Positions 34,456-46,729 of a stretch of 64,000 bases of DNA are shown piece after piece (positions within the stretch are counted from its first letter, which is position 1; each line of letters begins with the position of its first letter). Made by a program: the position numbers and the translations under genes. The notes below the pieces were generated by a model. It did not search any database and was not told the origin of the DNA. It saw only the letters and a list, made by a program, of their open reading frames with translations. Source of the DNA: Albifimbria verrucaria (Eukaryota > Ascomycota > Sordariomycetes > Hypocreales > Stachybotryaceae); NCBI GenBank assembly GCA_020081605.1, contig JAHREC010000011.1:2232001-2296000 (forward strand). Direction: 5' to 3'.

Positions 34456-37400
34456 CTACAGCATCGGCTCCCGATCCTCGTCGTCGAGGTCGTCAGGATC
34501 ACGAGCTCCGGCCGAACCACGGAGCAAGCCCCGTTCCTCGCCAGGCCCGTCTTCGCGAGTGATACCGCTGACTTGGCCGGGGTGCCCGCCGTTGCCGCCT
34601 GGGGTCGCGCCGGTGCGCCTGGTCTCCTCGGCGCCGTTGAGAACGTACCAGACATCCTTCTTGGTGAGGAGTCCTTGCAGGACACCGCGGTCACTGAAGA
34701 GCACGTAGCGCAGACCAAGCTTCTGGAAGTATGAGACAACAAGGTGTAAACTGGTGCGCGACGGCTGTGTCAATGGCGTCTGGTCCATCCAGGGACGCAG
34801 GTCGAGCGTGGTACGTGGGTCGGCGAGGGGCTGGTGCGAGAAGAATGTCTCCGTCTCAGGAGGAAGGGAGCGTGGCGGTCGCGATGCGGCTTGGATATTG
34901 TACGAAAGCTCAGCACGAGAGATATAGCCCAATAGAATGGCGTCGCGCGGGTCCGAAATGACAGGGAAGCCACGGTATGGATTGGTTTGAAGTATGCGAG
35001 TGAGAGAGTCGATGGTGTGACCAGTGGCGGTCAGGACGACGAGGTCCTCAATGCGAGTCATGATCTGGGACGCGGGGATGTCCGGGATGGCCATCTCTTC
35101 GCTGTTGTCGAGGAAAGGATACTCGTTGAAATGGATCCAGGACTCATAGATGCCACGGCGAGAGAATGCATCGCCGACCCATTTCGAGATCATGACGGCA
35201 ACCATAATGGGGAGAACATATGTAAGAGCGCCGGTCAATTCAAACATGATGACCACGATGGAGACGGTCATGCGAGTAACACCCGCAAGAGCGGCGGCGG
35301 CTCCAACGATAGCGTATGTTCCTGGCGTGACGCAGGGAATATCAGGCTCGCAGGTCTGGAAGAGGAAGAATTTGGGGTGGTTGTGGACCCAGATTTCCAT
35401 GATAATGCCAACTGCGCGCCCAACCAATGCGCCGATGGCCATGGAGGGAAGGATAATACCCGCGGGGAGCTGTAGGCCAAAGGTGATGGCGGCCAGAAGG
35501 AAGCCAATCACGGCGGCGAAGAACAGCAGGACAATGGTGTTACCTGAAGCTGCCCCTGTCTTGCAGAGACCGATCTGGTCGTCGAGTACTTGAGAGCACT
35601 CGGCAAAGAGATTCGACACTAGTTCAGATGTCTGGACTTTCATGTAAAAGTTGGGATAGTTGACAAGCGCTGTGAGAAGGGCCACTACCAAAACCTGGAA
35701 GATGGGTCCAGGAGCCAGGGCTGGGCCTTCTTCCAGCGCGCAACGGCCATGTTAGCTTTGATAAATAGGCCGCCGTAGATGCCCTATCGAACAGTCAGTG
35801 GATGGTTTATGAGGAAGAGATTGTAGAAACATACGCCAAAGATTCCAAGCATGGCATACGGCAAGATTTCAAACCCGTTCCATTCAGTGCTGTACTTGGT
35901 CTGATATAAGACGAGTTTCCTGACCGGAAGGGGTCAAACGCCTGGAGGACCACAGCGGCAGTCATAGCACACACGAAGCTCTGCCACATGGTTTTATCAG
36001 GAAAGTAGTATGACAATTGCTGTCGAGCGTCAGTAACCTGCATAGTAGCATATCTGGGAAGGGACAACTAACCTCGAGACTGAAGAGCACACCACCAATG
36101 GGCGAACCGAAGGCAACGGAGATTCCTGCAGCAGCAGCAGCAGATAGAACTTCTCTTTTTCGTGCTACATTGGAGTTAGCAGAGTCAACCTATATGAAAC
36201 ATCGTTCTCACCTTCGTTGTCATTGATGGTTTTGAAGAGCTTCGTAAAGATATTGGCACAGCAGCAGGCCACGTGGACAAGAGGGCCCTCCTTTCCAAGC
36301 CACATGCCAGACGCAACAGCAAGTATCTAGAAGAGTTAGTATGCAGCTACGCTTAGAGCGGATCAAGTTCCTTACCAATCCAAGAGACTTTGTGATCAAC
36401 GTCCATGTTGAGAAGAACCCACGAATAACGAAGCCTCCTAGCACAGTCTTGATCTCAGGGATACCGCTATGCTTGGCATAAATACCATACTCTTGAACGA
36501 ACAACGCTGCGCAATACGCAAGGAAGACCTAAGGAAGTTAGAAACGCTGCGTCACCCTGGCCAGGGCGAAGGGCTCACCGAGAAGAGGGTGAAGAATAAA
36601 TATCCAATGCTCCATCTGCCAGCTGCTGCTCCTACGCCCAGAGCCTCGCCCCAAGTCTTCCATCCAACACAATGCGAGCCCCTATCGTATCCGTAGCAGC
36701 AAAAGTTCTTGTTGAGGTAGAAATGGCCACCTTCCGGCCCGCTGGAGCAGAAGCCCAGCTTCAGATCCGCCAGCCAGTCGGTAGCGACGTTGATGATGGC
36801 GGCAATGGTTCCCACAGCCAGACCAGTCAGAAGGAGGACTATCCAGACATGGCTCGCGTCGAGTAGGTGGTTCACGTAACCAATTACGCCTTGGCCGCTC
36901 GATGAGAGTGCGCGCATGCGCTGCCGTTCCTTGGTGTACTCGAAGATCCAGTCGATGGCCGTCAAGTCCTCGTAGCCAACCCGTCGCCCTGGACCTTCCA
37001 CATACCAATCCAACGGCGCTCCATCTTTCGAGGTCGCACCACTGATGCCCTGGGGTTTTGAGGAGGAGACGAGCTGCTGGCAAAGGGCCCCAGAGGCGGA
37101 GGACGATGATGCGATGAGGAAGAGGCTGGGGTGTGTTCCCTCAGCGACGAGGTCGATGACGAAGGATGCAAAAATGCCGAGAACATGCGCGACGGGGCTG
37201 ATAGGACGCTAGATTTCTGTTTGCGCTTGAAGGAGAGCGGCGTGCTCAGGCTGCTGCGGATGGGGTCGTCGTCGAGGACGGTGCGGTCGCCATGGTCGGC
37301 GTCGGCGAGGAGTCGTCGAGGAAGTCAAGTTCGTCGCGGTCTTCGGAGAGGGGCGTGTGGGAGGGAGGCGAGTGCGAGGACGACGAGGCAGAGGGAATGA

Positions 37401-37500
37401 TTCGTGCTGGGCGGTTCCGGACATGATGCGACTCATCCCATTGTCGACGATGAGTGATTGTCGCGTCCACGTTGCCTCCCTTTCTGCTGGCCTCCGTCAT
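34456..37500 (-). CDS. CLC-family chloride channel / Cl-/H+ exchanger (Gef1/ClC-3 type)
   Basis: About 930 residues. CLC proteins of this branch exchange Cl- for H+ in Golgi and vacuolar membranes. Introns on the minus strand: 36529-36578, 36327-36375, 36165-36211, 36020-36072, 35784-35834, all 47-53 bases. Key motifs: [13 protein letters not shown], the selectivity/gating motif [17 protein letters not shown] (gating Glu), [33 protein letters not shown], then two CBS domains ([34 protein letters not shown]) and a Gly/Glu/Asp-rich tail. The start is set at 37500 (MTEASRKGG) because the in-frame sequence from there is a typical low-complexity cytosolic N-terminus; a downstream Met is possible. 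Breaks near 37300, near 37175, near 35925 (A run before KLVLYQTKY) and near 35712. The gene is divergent from the neurochondrin-family gene. Confidence 0.9.
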
Positions 37501-38048
37501 GGGCAGGTGCTGGTGCTGCAGCTCCTTATCGTTATCGGCCAAACCAGGGACCTCACCTCTGACCTCTGGGGGAATGTCAATGTCAGTGGCTGTCCTGCCC
37601 TGCCTTGCCCTGCAGGAGGCTTGGAGGTACATGGACAGCGCCAAGCAATGGCCTGGGCCTTGAAAACAGGGTCTCAGATCGCCCACTAACAGATGCTTGT
37701 GGAATGTTCCTTAGGCGCTTCCAAGCCTGTACATACACTACTATGTATGGTACAAAGCCCCGTGGATCCCAGCTTCAGTGGATCTTGGCCCAAACAGGCT
37801 TCCATGCTGCTGGAAGAAGTTTCTCTTCTTGTCTTGGCTAAACCCTCTCTTCGTGACAAACGTATGACGAACGATTTCTATTTCTCTGCACCATACCAAC
37901 ATATTCTAGGCTTGAAGCGAAAACTATACCGCTCTATCCCATAGAAAGAGCCGCAACCCGCAAACTTCTTTTAGTCCGCTAAGCTCTTTACCGATTTACA
38001 TCTACTTACTCGCTTTCTCTCACTCGGGACAGCATTCTCATAGACAAA
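37501..38048. promoter_or_regulatory. Bidirectional promoter between CLC and neurochondrin-family genes
   Basis: 548 bases between divergent starts. It contains a CCTGCCTTGCCCTGCAGGAGG stretch near 37598-37620. No gene seen and no specific factor site called. Confidence 0.45.
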
Positions 38049-40029
38049 ATGGAGGAGCCACCTACGAATAAGTCACAACCCGGACCAACAGCCAACAACC
38101 CTGAAGATCTTGGCAAGATTCAAACACTTCTCAAATCTTCAGACGATACACAACGGTTTGTTGGCCTAGCCTTGCTCAAGTCGGTTCTCGACAACTCTCC
38201 ACAACTCCGGGACAATGAAGAGGCCATTCAGAACCTGTGGACAAGCTTATCTCCCAAGTTCCTGGAACGGTTGTTACGCACAGGCTCGAACCCAGCAAAC
38301 AACAACGCCAAAGACTTGCTAGATCTTGTAGTTTCTGTTCTGCATACATTTGCAGTTCTCTTGCCTGAGGAGGCAAAGCAAGACCCAAGGTTGACTGAGA
38401 GGATCCCGCGTTTGGTCGGCGCCGTTCTCTACAGGTATGTTATTCTTGCTACAGTATAATAAGCAGTTTCTTACGATTAGATAGTTCCGAAGATACCACA
38501 AAGCTCATACTGCAGCTTCTACAGACGCTGGTTAGCTCTCCAGCCGGTGCCCAAGTCTTCAGCGGCGTTGATGACCTGAGTCCGTTGACAGAAATCGCGC
38601 CAACGCACGCGATAGTGCTTGATATTCTTTATTTCTCTTGGCTGAATGCTATGACAGTGACGAAAGATAAATCAGGTTTGGCCGCTCAAATAGATAAGGC
38701 CATGCAAAGTCTCGTATCTTCATTCACGAGTACTGACGCCGTCACATTGCTCGAATTTCTGGGCAAGTTCCTCCGCCAGGCTGATGCAACAGTAAGTCTC
38801 TGTTATTGTTTCACAATACAACCTCTACTAACACCTTCTAGATTCTTCCTGCGCGGCCTGTCTGGCTGAAAACCGTGCTGGGTCATATACAAAAGCTAGT
38901 TATAAGTCGACCAACCCCTGAAGCAAGGTCGGCTTACACAAATGCCACTGCTTCGCTCCTCAAGATATACTCCCCGGATGCCACTGAGCTTCTTTTCAGT
39001 GAGAAAAGTCGGACGAGAAGCCTTTTGCATATCTCCTGGTCAACCTTCTTCTCATCGATATACGCTCCTCAGCACCTACGTTGATAGAGAAGCTCAACAG
39101 TCCCGAATACCCCAGTCTATCTCTCAGACTATCATCCGCTTTCGACATAATATGCATCTTTATTGGGCATCTCATTCGTTCGCTTGAAGATGAATCCATG
39201 GACTCGCTCGTCATGTCTCCAGACAATCTTCTAAAACTTCGCAAGGGGATTGCAGAGACCATGTCAGTGACCATCGAATATCTCAGAGATAGATGGGACG
39301 CATCAGTGGCTGGCGCAATGGGCTTGCATCCTGAAGCTCGTGTTGGCACTGCTGAAACGGCCATGGGATCAACATACACCCTGGCCTGGGATTCAATGAA
39401 AGACAATGCTGACAATGACCCTTTCATCCTTTCTGCTATTCGTGCCTTGGCTTTGTGGCTAAGAGAGGACGAAAATGAGAACTTGCGCAAGGAGGCAACT
39501 GGTCTAACGGATATGTTCTTGGATCTTTACAAGACGAGTTCTCCAGATACGCTTGATTTCAGAGCTCCCATTCTTGTAGCCTTTGAGGCTTTGACAACTC
39601 TCGACCAGGGGCGCGAGTTATTACTGAGCCATGAGGGTTGGCAGATTCTCGCTAAGGATCTTGTCGGTATACTAGAACGGTCTTCATACACAGACCACGA
39701 TGATGATGCGTCCAGGGTATTGAGATTGTTCGTACACTTCTCGCCATTATCGATGAAGAGCGGGGCGGTGCAACTGAAAGCTGGATGGACTTTATCACTG
39801 CCACTGCCGCTTGGAATCTCCTGATCAGAGGCAGTCTACGACGGTTCAAGAGTTCGAGGTTGCTGTTCTACAGCTCTGCTGCGCCATCTTGTCGAAGGCG
39901 AGTGCAGGCATGCGATCAAGATTCGTTCATTCCATCAGTGCCATTGCCGGTATCGCACACCAGCTGAGCCGAAGAATCCAGCCTCATGATCCCTTGGGGA
40001 AGCAATGGGAGAGGTTCTCGATACTCTAA
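38049..40029 (+). CDS. Neurochondrin-family (former DUF1941) armadillo-like protein
   Basis: About 626 residues, all-helical. Exons: 38049-38434, 38485-38791, 38842-40029; introns of 50 bases each (38435-38484 phase 2, 38792-38841 phase 0). The N-terminus (LLKSSDDTQRFVGLALLKSV, LRDNEEAIQNLWTSLSPKFL) matches my memory of the fungal members of PF05536 (neurochondrin). In animals the family is cytosolic and neuronal; in fungi its role is not known. No catalytic motif is expected. Breaks: near 39005 (A run; the sequence should go on as SDEKPFAYLLVNLLLIDIRS), near 39717 (a G missing before IEIVRTLLAIIDEE) and near 39835. The last frame ends WERFSIL with TAA at 40027-40029. The assignment rests on the N-terminal third. 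Confidence 0.7.
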
Positions 40030-40297
40030 GAGGACTAGCGAAAGCTTGAGCAACACCATTGAACCGCACCCAGGAGCCACACTTTTACTTTAGCCGCAGA
40101 AACATTACAATACCCCGAATATGTCAGCTGAATCCAAGCGGTTCGTACAAACTTTGGGGGCTTAAAAATAAGATGACAACAATGAAACCTCGAGTGAGGG
40201 GTCAGTCGCCGAACTGGCCGAGCATCACGAAACATCAACAATTGTAACGAGTCTCATGTTCGTTTCTCGTATTCTATTGAATCAATTCAAATCCATC

Positions 40298-41728
40298 ATG
40301 ACGAGCCACTACGATGTTCTCTTTATCGGATCGGGCCAGAGTGCCAACCCGCTTGCCAAAGCATTCGCCAAGGCAGGCAAAAGACAGCTCTGATTGAGCG
40401 CGCCGCTCTCGGGGCACATGCGTTAACGTAGGGTGCACGCCGACAAAGACTATTATTGCTTCAGGTCGTGTAGCGTACTTGACCCGACGCAGTGAGGACT
40501 ATGGCGTCCAATTCAATGGCGATATCAAGGTGGATATGAACAAGGTCCGGGAGCGAAAGCGAAACATTGTGAAGCAGTGGAACAGTGGCAGTGTGCGTGG
40601 TCTCAATGACGCTGGTGTGAATGTTTTCATGGGCGACGCCAGCTTTTCGGGTCCCAAGACCCTGACAGTGGCTCTCAACGAAGGAGGCAAGCGAGAGGTG
40701 AGTGCCGACAAGGTATTCGTTTGCGTCGGGGAACGCTCCTTGCGGCCACAAATACCCGGTCTCGAGGAGTTGGAACAGAGCAGGGTCCTGGATTCAACGT
40801 CAATCATGGAACTAAACGAGGTCCCTTCACATCTGGTTGTGCTGGGCGGCGGCTATATTGGCCTCGAGTTTGGCCAGCTCTTCCGCCGGCTCGGTGCCAA
40901 GGTGACGATCGTACAGAGAGGAAAGCAGCTCCTACCACGTGAAGATCATGATGTAGCCGAATCCATGCTCGGCATTCTTAGGGAGGACGGCATCACGGTT
41001 CATCTCTCTACTACTGTTACATCAGTATCATCAAACAAGGATCTTGGCCAGCCCATCGTGGTTAATGCGCAGGGCTCCTCGAACAACATTGATGTCACCG
41101 CCTCACACATACTTCTGGCTGTTGGACGCGTGCCTAATACTAATTCATTGAATCTATCTGCTGCTGGCATCGAAACAAGCCAAAAGGCCACGTCATTGTG
41201 AACGACACACTTCAAACAACCGCCCCTGATGTCTACGCTCTTGGCGACTGCCACGGTGGCCCTGCCTTTACACACATGTCGTACGACGATTTCCGCATCA
41301 TTCGCAGTAACCTGCTCCCCACCGCTGCACCTCCTACAACTCCACGGATGACAACCACCAAAGCATCATCGTCGCGAACGCTAGTCCCATATGTCGTCTA
41401 CACCGACCCGCAACTCGGCCATGTTGGCCTCCACGCCCGGGACCTTGAAGACACCAACAGGAACATCAAAACTGCAGTGATGCCGATGAGCTACGTGGCG
41501 AGGGCCGTGGAGACGGACGAGCAGCGCGGGCTGATGAAGGCGACAGTCGACGCCGAAACAGGCGAGATCCTAGGCTTCACATGCTTGGGAATTGAAGGCG
41601 GAGAGGTCATGTCCATCGTGCAGACGGCCATGATGGGTGGGCTGAAGTGGTGGGATCTCGAGGCAGCGGTGTGGTCGCATCCCACCTTGGCCGAGAGCTT
41701 GAACAACCTGTGGGCATTCCTCAAGTAG
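40298..41728 (+). CDS. Class I pyridine nucleotide-disulfide oxidoreductase (mercuric reductase/DLD-like)
   Basis: About 476 residues, one exon. It has the full plan of the glutathione reductase/lipoamide dehydrogenase fold: FAD-binding start (YDVLFIGSGQSANPLAKAFA), redox-active cysteines in GTCVNVGCTPTKT (Cys codons at 40419 and 40434), NAD(P)-binding VVLGGGYIGLEFGQLFRRLG, second FAD motif DVYALGDCHGGPAF, and the interface catalytic HPTLAESLN near the end. There is no N-terminal mercury-binding domain, so the common fungal label mercuric reductase is not proven; the substrate is unknown. Three one-base losses in runs break it: near 40380 (A run, GKKTALIER), near 40412 (G run before GTCVN) and near 41187 (A run before GHVIVNDT). 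The stop is 70 bases from that of Vma22, tail to tail, so the 3' UTRs probably overlap. Confidence 0.85.
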
Positions 41729-41798
41729 ATGCTCCAAAAGACTGTGCCTTTTCAAAACAAACGTTTGTCCCATTGCCGTGCCATTCGTGAAATGTACC

Positions 41799-42391
41799 TC
41801 AAGATGCTTCAACCGCCGTGCTCGTATCCTGTGCCTCGCTCACAGCGCCCTTCTTCTGCGCTGCGTCGGCTTTAGCCCGTCGCTTCCGCGCGCGACCAAC
41901 CTCGATCTCCAGACTCTGCATTTCGGCGTTGACTGAAAGCAGCCGCGGGATCACCCGCTCCACGACATCGATAGACTGACTCTGCGCGTTGCGCAGCGGC
42001 ATTGGCGCGAAAAGACCGAACCAATGTAGCGGGTTTCTCTGCTTCGTAGCTTTCACCTTGTCGGGCTTGTTTCCTCCGGTTTCTCATCCTTCTCCTTGTC
42101 TTGGAATTCACCATCATCTTTAGTAGTCTTTTCCACTGCTGTAGTATCGCTGATCTTGAAGACAGAGCCACCCGCTTCATCGACAGTGAGCTCGAGCCGC
42201 CGCGTGGCCTGCATCCGCTCATCGTAGTGATCCTGGCCGTACCGCAGCCCACGCTCAGCAGAGAAGTTGGCCCGGGCAATGTTCTGGTAGACACTGGCCT
42301 GTACCTTGGAGAGCTCCTGACGAAGTGCCGTGTATTCATCCAGCAGGCCGAGGTAGCGGACCAGGAGCTCGTCAATGTGCTCTTGGCTCAT
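41799..42391 (-). CDS. vma22: Vma22/CCDC115-like V-ATPase assembly factor, one frameshift
   Basis: About 197 residues. It starts MSQEHIDELLVRYLGLLDEY, a helical segment, followed by a Lys/Glu-rich linker and the conserved C-terminal block NPLHWFGLFAPMPLRNAQ with a last helix of Glu/Arg/Ala (EIEVGRARKRRAKAD). Vma22 (human CCDC115) works in the ER with Vma12 and Vma21 to assemble the V0 sector of the vacuolar proton pump. One A seems missing near 42062 (EKPEET then KPDKVKATKQRNP). The open parts are 42053-42391 and 41799-42056. The C-terminal block is the strongest evidence; the N-terminal helix alone would not identify it. Confidence 0.75.
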
Positions 42392-42822
42392 GATGATGGT
42401 GATGAGATATGTGGTATGAGCTCAATGCGACTGGGTTGAGGAAAATTCAGTACGGTCAGATGTAGGAAATTCTTATCCAGGATTTTGACATTTAAGTCAG
42501 GATTAATGGGTCGTCGTGTGAACTTCTCGCAGTTTGGATATGAGTCTCTTAAAAATCGAGAATGACATGTTTAAGATACCTAGGCATCAGTTACTAGACA
42601 GGTAAGCTGCAGAAGTTGTCGGCCTCAGGTCTAGGGTAGGCAATATACTGTAGAGAACAAAGGTACGGTATCTATCACTACTTGCATTTGTATTCTATAT
42701 AGTAGGTAGGTTTATATTTTACTAATGAATAAAGCTAAAAACTTGTTCGTATTGCTCTTTGTCTTTAATAATGGTTGGTGTTCTATAGATATGTCTACTT
42801 GTGTGCGCTCTTTGTCAACACA
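42392..42822. other. Intergenic region, AT-rich
   Basis: 431 bases between the Vma22 start and the MFS stop, both on the minus strand. Notably AT-rich (for example TATATAGTAGGTAGGTTTATATT near 42696-42718). No gene seen. Confidence 0.55.
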
Positions 42823-44404
42823 TTAAGGGCGTCTAATATGCAGCGGTCCTCCTATCCATATAACTTGGACGATAGCAGTCACAAAGGTAAGAAGACCCAG
42901 ACACCAGCCAACGGTCCCCAGCCAGCAGTGTCTCGGATCATCCCACCAACTATGGGTCCTAACATAGCACCGCCCGAGTACGCCATATTCCACAAGCCAT
43001 AGGCAAGCGCGTATGGTACCGGAGACTCGTCTTGTTCGTCTTGCTCGTCGCCCTGCACCGCCCAGCTAATCTCCGCCATGAGCGGGCCAAATACCAGGGC
43101 GATGGCTATTCCAACCCCGCCAGTAAGCCGCACAGCATTACCTTGTGATTCATGCTGTCCTCGTCTACAAACCGCAGGCATATGAGGAATGGGGTTGCGA
43201 GGAGATATCCTCCTGCAGCTAGCCATTTTGGCCCGTATCTGTCACCGAGAAATCCGATCAGAGGACTCAGAAACGCTGGCATGACAAGCGGCAAGAAGAC
43301 CAACCCGGCACCGGTTGAGTTCCAGCCAAAAATAGACTCGACAAGAAGAGGAAGAGTACTGTCAAACGAGGTCTGAACGATACCATGGATGAGCGTCCCC
43401 AAAGAGCCGCCAAGAGCCTAGTTTTCCGCAACAGCTCGAACATGGGCCGCAGACTCAAGCCAGGTGAGGCTGCTGGAGTAGTTGGCGAGTCCCCAACGGT
43501 AGCATCCAGGGTAGGCGAGCTGCCCTTCTCGGTCTCGGCACTGCTCGGGTCTGCAGCAGTGTTACCTGTGTTGTCGGGTGTTGGATCGACGAGCCATTGT
43601 TTGGCATCTTTTCTCTCAATAATCGCTAACCGAAGCACAATGTCTACCGCCAGAAGGCCGAAACACATTGCGAAAACAGAGTAGTAACCTCCTTTGTTAT
43701 AGACAACACCACCAAGCAGAGGAGCGATCAACACACCGATACTTGTTGCCATACCGACCCAACCAGTGGCTACGCCTATTTGGCTTCTATCCACGGTGTC
43801 GATGACAAGGGCAAGGCCAACCGTCCAGGTCAGAGCCGCAGACAAGCCCTGTAACACTCTGCCAACGAGCAACATGGCAATGTTCTTACTCAAGCAGAGA
43901 AATATCGTGGCTCCTGTGAGGAGGACCAAGCCCATGAGCATCGGTATGCGCCGGTTCCGGATGCGGTCTGCCAAAAGACCCCAGACAGCTGTGACACAAC
44001 GTCAATCTAACATGGCCCATCAGCAGGCTTAGGCGGTACACATACGGGACGAAGCCAAGAGAGCTGCGCCATAGATTGCAAGTGATACCGACACCCAATA
44101 CTGTACTGGAACACCGCATTAGCTTGGGACTGTGGCGGCCAATGTGGTTGACATGTCACGTTACCTTTATGGTTTGGCACATCTAATCGTTCTTCAAGAG
44201 AAAACGGCAGGACGGGAACGATGACGGCATAAAGAAAGATGTCCTTTTCATTGGAATTAGCCAGCCCATCGACAGGGCTGAACAGGATCAAACATGGCTT
44301 ACAGTAAAAACGGCAAACGATGCCGTCGTGACAATCAAGGCCGATGACGACCGCAAGTGCAGGAGCACAGGCGGCTTTGTTGAGCTTCGCGTGAAAGGCC
44401 ACAT
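42823..44404 (-). CDS. Major facilitator superfamily transporter (DHA1-like)
   Basis: About 468 residues with 12 expected membrane helices. Exon breaks on the minus strand: introns 44244-44302, 44106-44164 and 43989-44045 (57-59 bases each). The start MWPFTRSSTKPPVLLHLRSS at 44404 leads into TM1 (ASFAVFTDIFLYAVIVPVLP). The loop 2-3 signature is LLADRIRNRRIPMLMG, followed by LVGRVLQGLSAALTWTVG and GVLIAPLLGGVVYNKGG, a Ser/Pro-rich central loop, then WGTLIHGIVQTSFDSTLPLL and LSPLIGFLGDRYGPKWLAAG. DHA1 members export drugs or metabolites against protons; the substrate cannot be read. Breaks: near 43402 and 43120 (one G lost from each run of G) and near 42887; the restored end is IGGPLHIRRP, TAA at 42823-42825. 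No biosynthetic cluster lies next to it. Confidence 0.82.
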
Positions 44405-46475
44405 GGTGAGTGGATGTGGAGACGGCTGGCGTTGAAACGGAACATAAACACCTACGCCAACTATGCAGCTACGGAGAGCCGCATCCAAGCTCTCAACCGC
44501 AATGGTGGTCGGTCAGAACGGAGAAAAAAGGCTCGAAAAATGCTGGCGGTCATCTTAGCATCTCGGACCCCGGTCTATGCCAAGACAGGCCGAATTGGAG
44601 GTCATAGACCGGAGCCCCGCATCATAGACGAGATCTACGTCCTAATTGTCCGATGCCGTCGAACAAGGCAGCTAGCCACCGGTGCATCTCAAGAGGTGAG
44701 GTCGTCCAGCGCAGTGAAAACTCAGGATGATTGCCAGAAGACTTAACCCTAGGATGCCTAGCTGCAATCAAAGCCAAAAGCTCCCAGCTTTGCTACAGGC
44801 AAGGTGGTACAAAGAACGAAACAACGACCGTAATTTTGAGCATGCCAGCAGGAGCTTGACTCAGTGGAGTTTGATAACTGTAGCTCGGACCCGCTGCACC
44901 GCACGGAGGGCAGCAAATCTACAGCAGCACGCTGTTGGAAGAAGTGCTCCTGGCCTGTCCCGTGCGTCCACTGGCCCTACAGGTGAAGACCATGACGTGG
45001 GAGGCAATTAGCTATCCGTCATTGTTACATTCAGGTGCGCAATGTAAACATGCCGGAGAGAACCCTATATGCACGACGTAGGTGCGGCCAATCTCTAACA
45101 ACCAGAGTGTTGAATATATGGCTCGAGGTCATGTGACAGAAACACCCCTATACTCTATCGAGAGTTGGATTGTTTATTGCTTTTGCCAATTCAGTGCTTA
45201 GTATAGAGCACACAGACGGACTGCAACCCTGGAGAATCTACCGAAGCTAGTGACTCGGAAGTGGACTGATGCCGCTGATCACACCGCAGCATCTCTGAAC
45301 GGCGAGCATGTGAGGCTGGATGACAGTTACACAGTATGGGCATTATCCCAGTGGGAGGACAGAAACTCCGCATACCTAGCGCAGATATCTCCACTGATAA
45401 TCAGCGAAATGTTTAAGAATAAACGATTATAAATGGAAGAGATTTACGAATAACAAGGTGGGCGCAACTTTTGTGCCCATATTGCTGTAAGCATCTGGCT
45501 GCCCCTCGAAGAGAGCACGAGACTCGGATCTGCGTTTCTCGAACGGACGATCCTGCCCTGATCTTCCATGCAGGACGCTGTCACACCCTGACACGTAACT
45601 ACAAGCACGATGATGGCGCCCTGTAAGGGATAGACACGGGCACTGGTTCCATGTCTGGCAACACGCTGCATGAGCTGCCAGGTGTGCGTGGTTCCAGGGT
45701 CGCTGCAGGGGACCACGTACAGGACAGTACCATGTACAACGAAGCAACCGGCCTGTGAGTGCACTTGCCGAGGTCTTACCCCTTGAATTTGAATGGAGCA
45801 GGCCCTGGTTGGGGGCAGTTCTTCTGGACCGGCCGTGAGGGTTACTGTCACGGACTATTGCGGCGAGAGCTCTATCCGGCACTTGTTTCCAGGCCTGGTC
45901 TAGTTGGTGACATTGTCTTGGCAGAGTGGAGGCTGTTCTGCAGTCCCTAAGGTTTATCTTATACCATCCCGTTTCTGTTGGATTGGGGTCGAGGACAGAA
46001 GGAGGTTGAATGTGCTGCAGCAGTTGGCCATGGCTGGACTGAGCAGAGAGGCTGGCGGCCGTGCATCGTCATGCACCGAATCACTGGGCTGGCGGCATGG
46101 AGCGAATCCCTATGGATGCGTTGGCAGACTTTGAAGGGGTCGTGCAAGGGTCGTGGAATCCCCGTCACCTAAAAGATACGCTTGCTGGCTAGCCCCAGTT
46201 GAGCCTTTGGGCCATTGTCCTTAGGCACGCCATTGGCAAAGTATTGTTGAGCTATCGAGCTATCCTGCGAGCCGCAGCGACTGCGAGTCCCCAAGCTCGG
46301 CGTCAATGACGGAGAGAGCTACCACGGCTAAGCCAATGCAGGTGTTGAAGCCATGGAACTGAGTCGGGCAATTAAACGATTTGTTTGGGCCTCGCTGAAT
46401 ACGGTTGGTGAGCCACTAGGCAAGCGGCATCGTTTCCGTACCAGGCACTTAGATTAGAGCCTTGCAGCCCGGAAG

Positions 46476-46502
46476 CAGTCCAGTCCAGTCCAAGTCCAGT
46501 CC
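46476..46502. repeat. CAGTC microsatellite
   Basis: Seen directly: CAGTC repeated imperfectly five times (CAGTCCAGTCCAGTCCAAG, then TCCAGTCC) in intergenic DNA. Confidence 0.85.
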
Positions 46503-46713
46503 GTACCTTATGCAACCTGTTGGCATACCCAAGCACGGGTAGTTCGCCGCTCTGGCTTGGCCCTGCCATGCCGTGTGCTTTGGTGAGGCGAGCGTGTTGG
46601 GCTTTCACGGTATGCACATGGAAGGAGAAAAAAGAAACGAAGAGAAAACGTGGAATGAAATGAGCTGCCAGCGCGTAGGAAATTCGGAGAATAAATTCGT
46701 CAATAACACCCCA

Positions 46714-46729
46714 AGGTAGGTACCTACCT
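46714..46729. repeat. 16-base palindrome centred on GGTACC
   Basis: Seen directly: AGGTAGGTACCTACCT is its own reverse complement. It shares its core with the palindrome at 30939-30950 and with the GGTACCTAC copies at 53985-54012. No function is known to me. Confidence 0.85.

Noticed and set aside
37490..43000. A transport/pH gene cluster (CLC, Vma22, MFS close together)
   Set aside because: The genes are separated by unrelated ones and face different ways; proximity looks accidental and fungi rarely group such genes.
42823..44404. MFS gene as part of a secondary-metabolite cluster
   Set aside because: No polyketide, peptide synthetase, terpene or regulator gene lies in the neighbouring DNA.
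45427..45882. 151-codon minus-strand open frame in the gap before cdc42
   Set aside because: Ser/Arg/His-rich, overlapped by another open frame of similar length, and without family resemblance.
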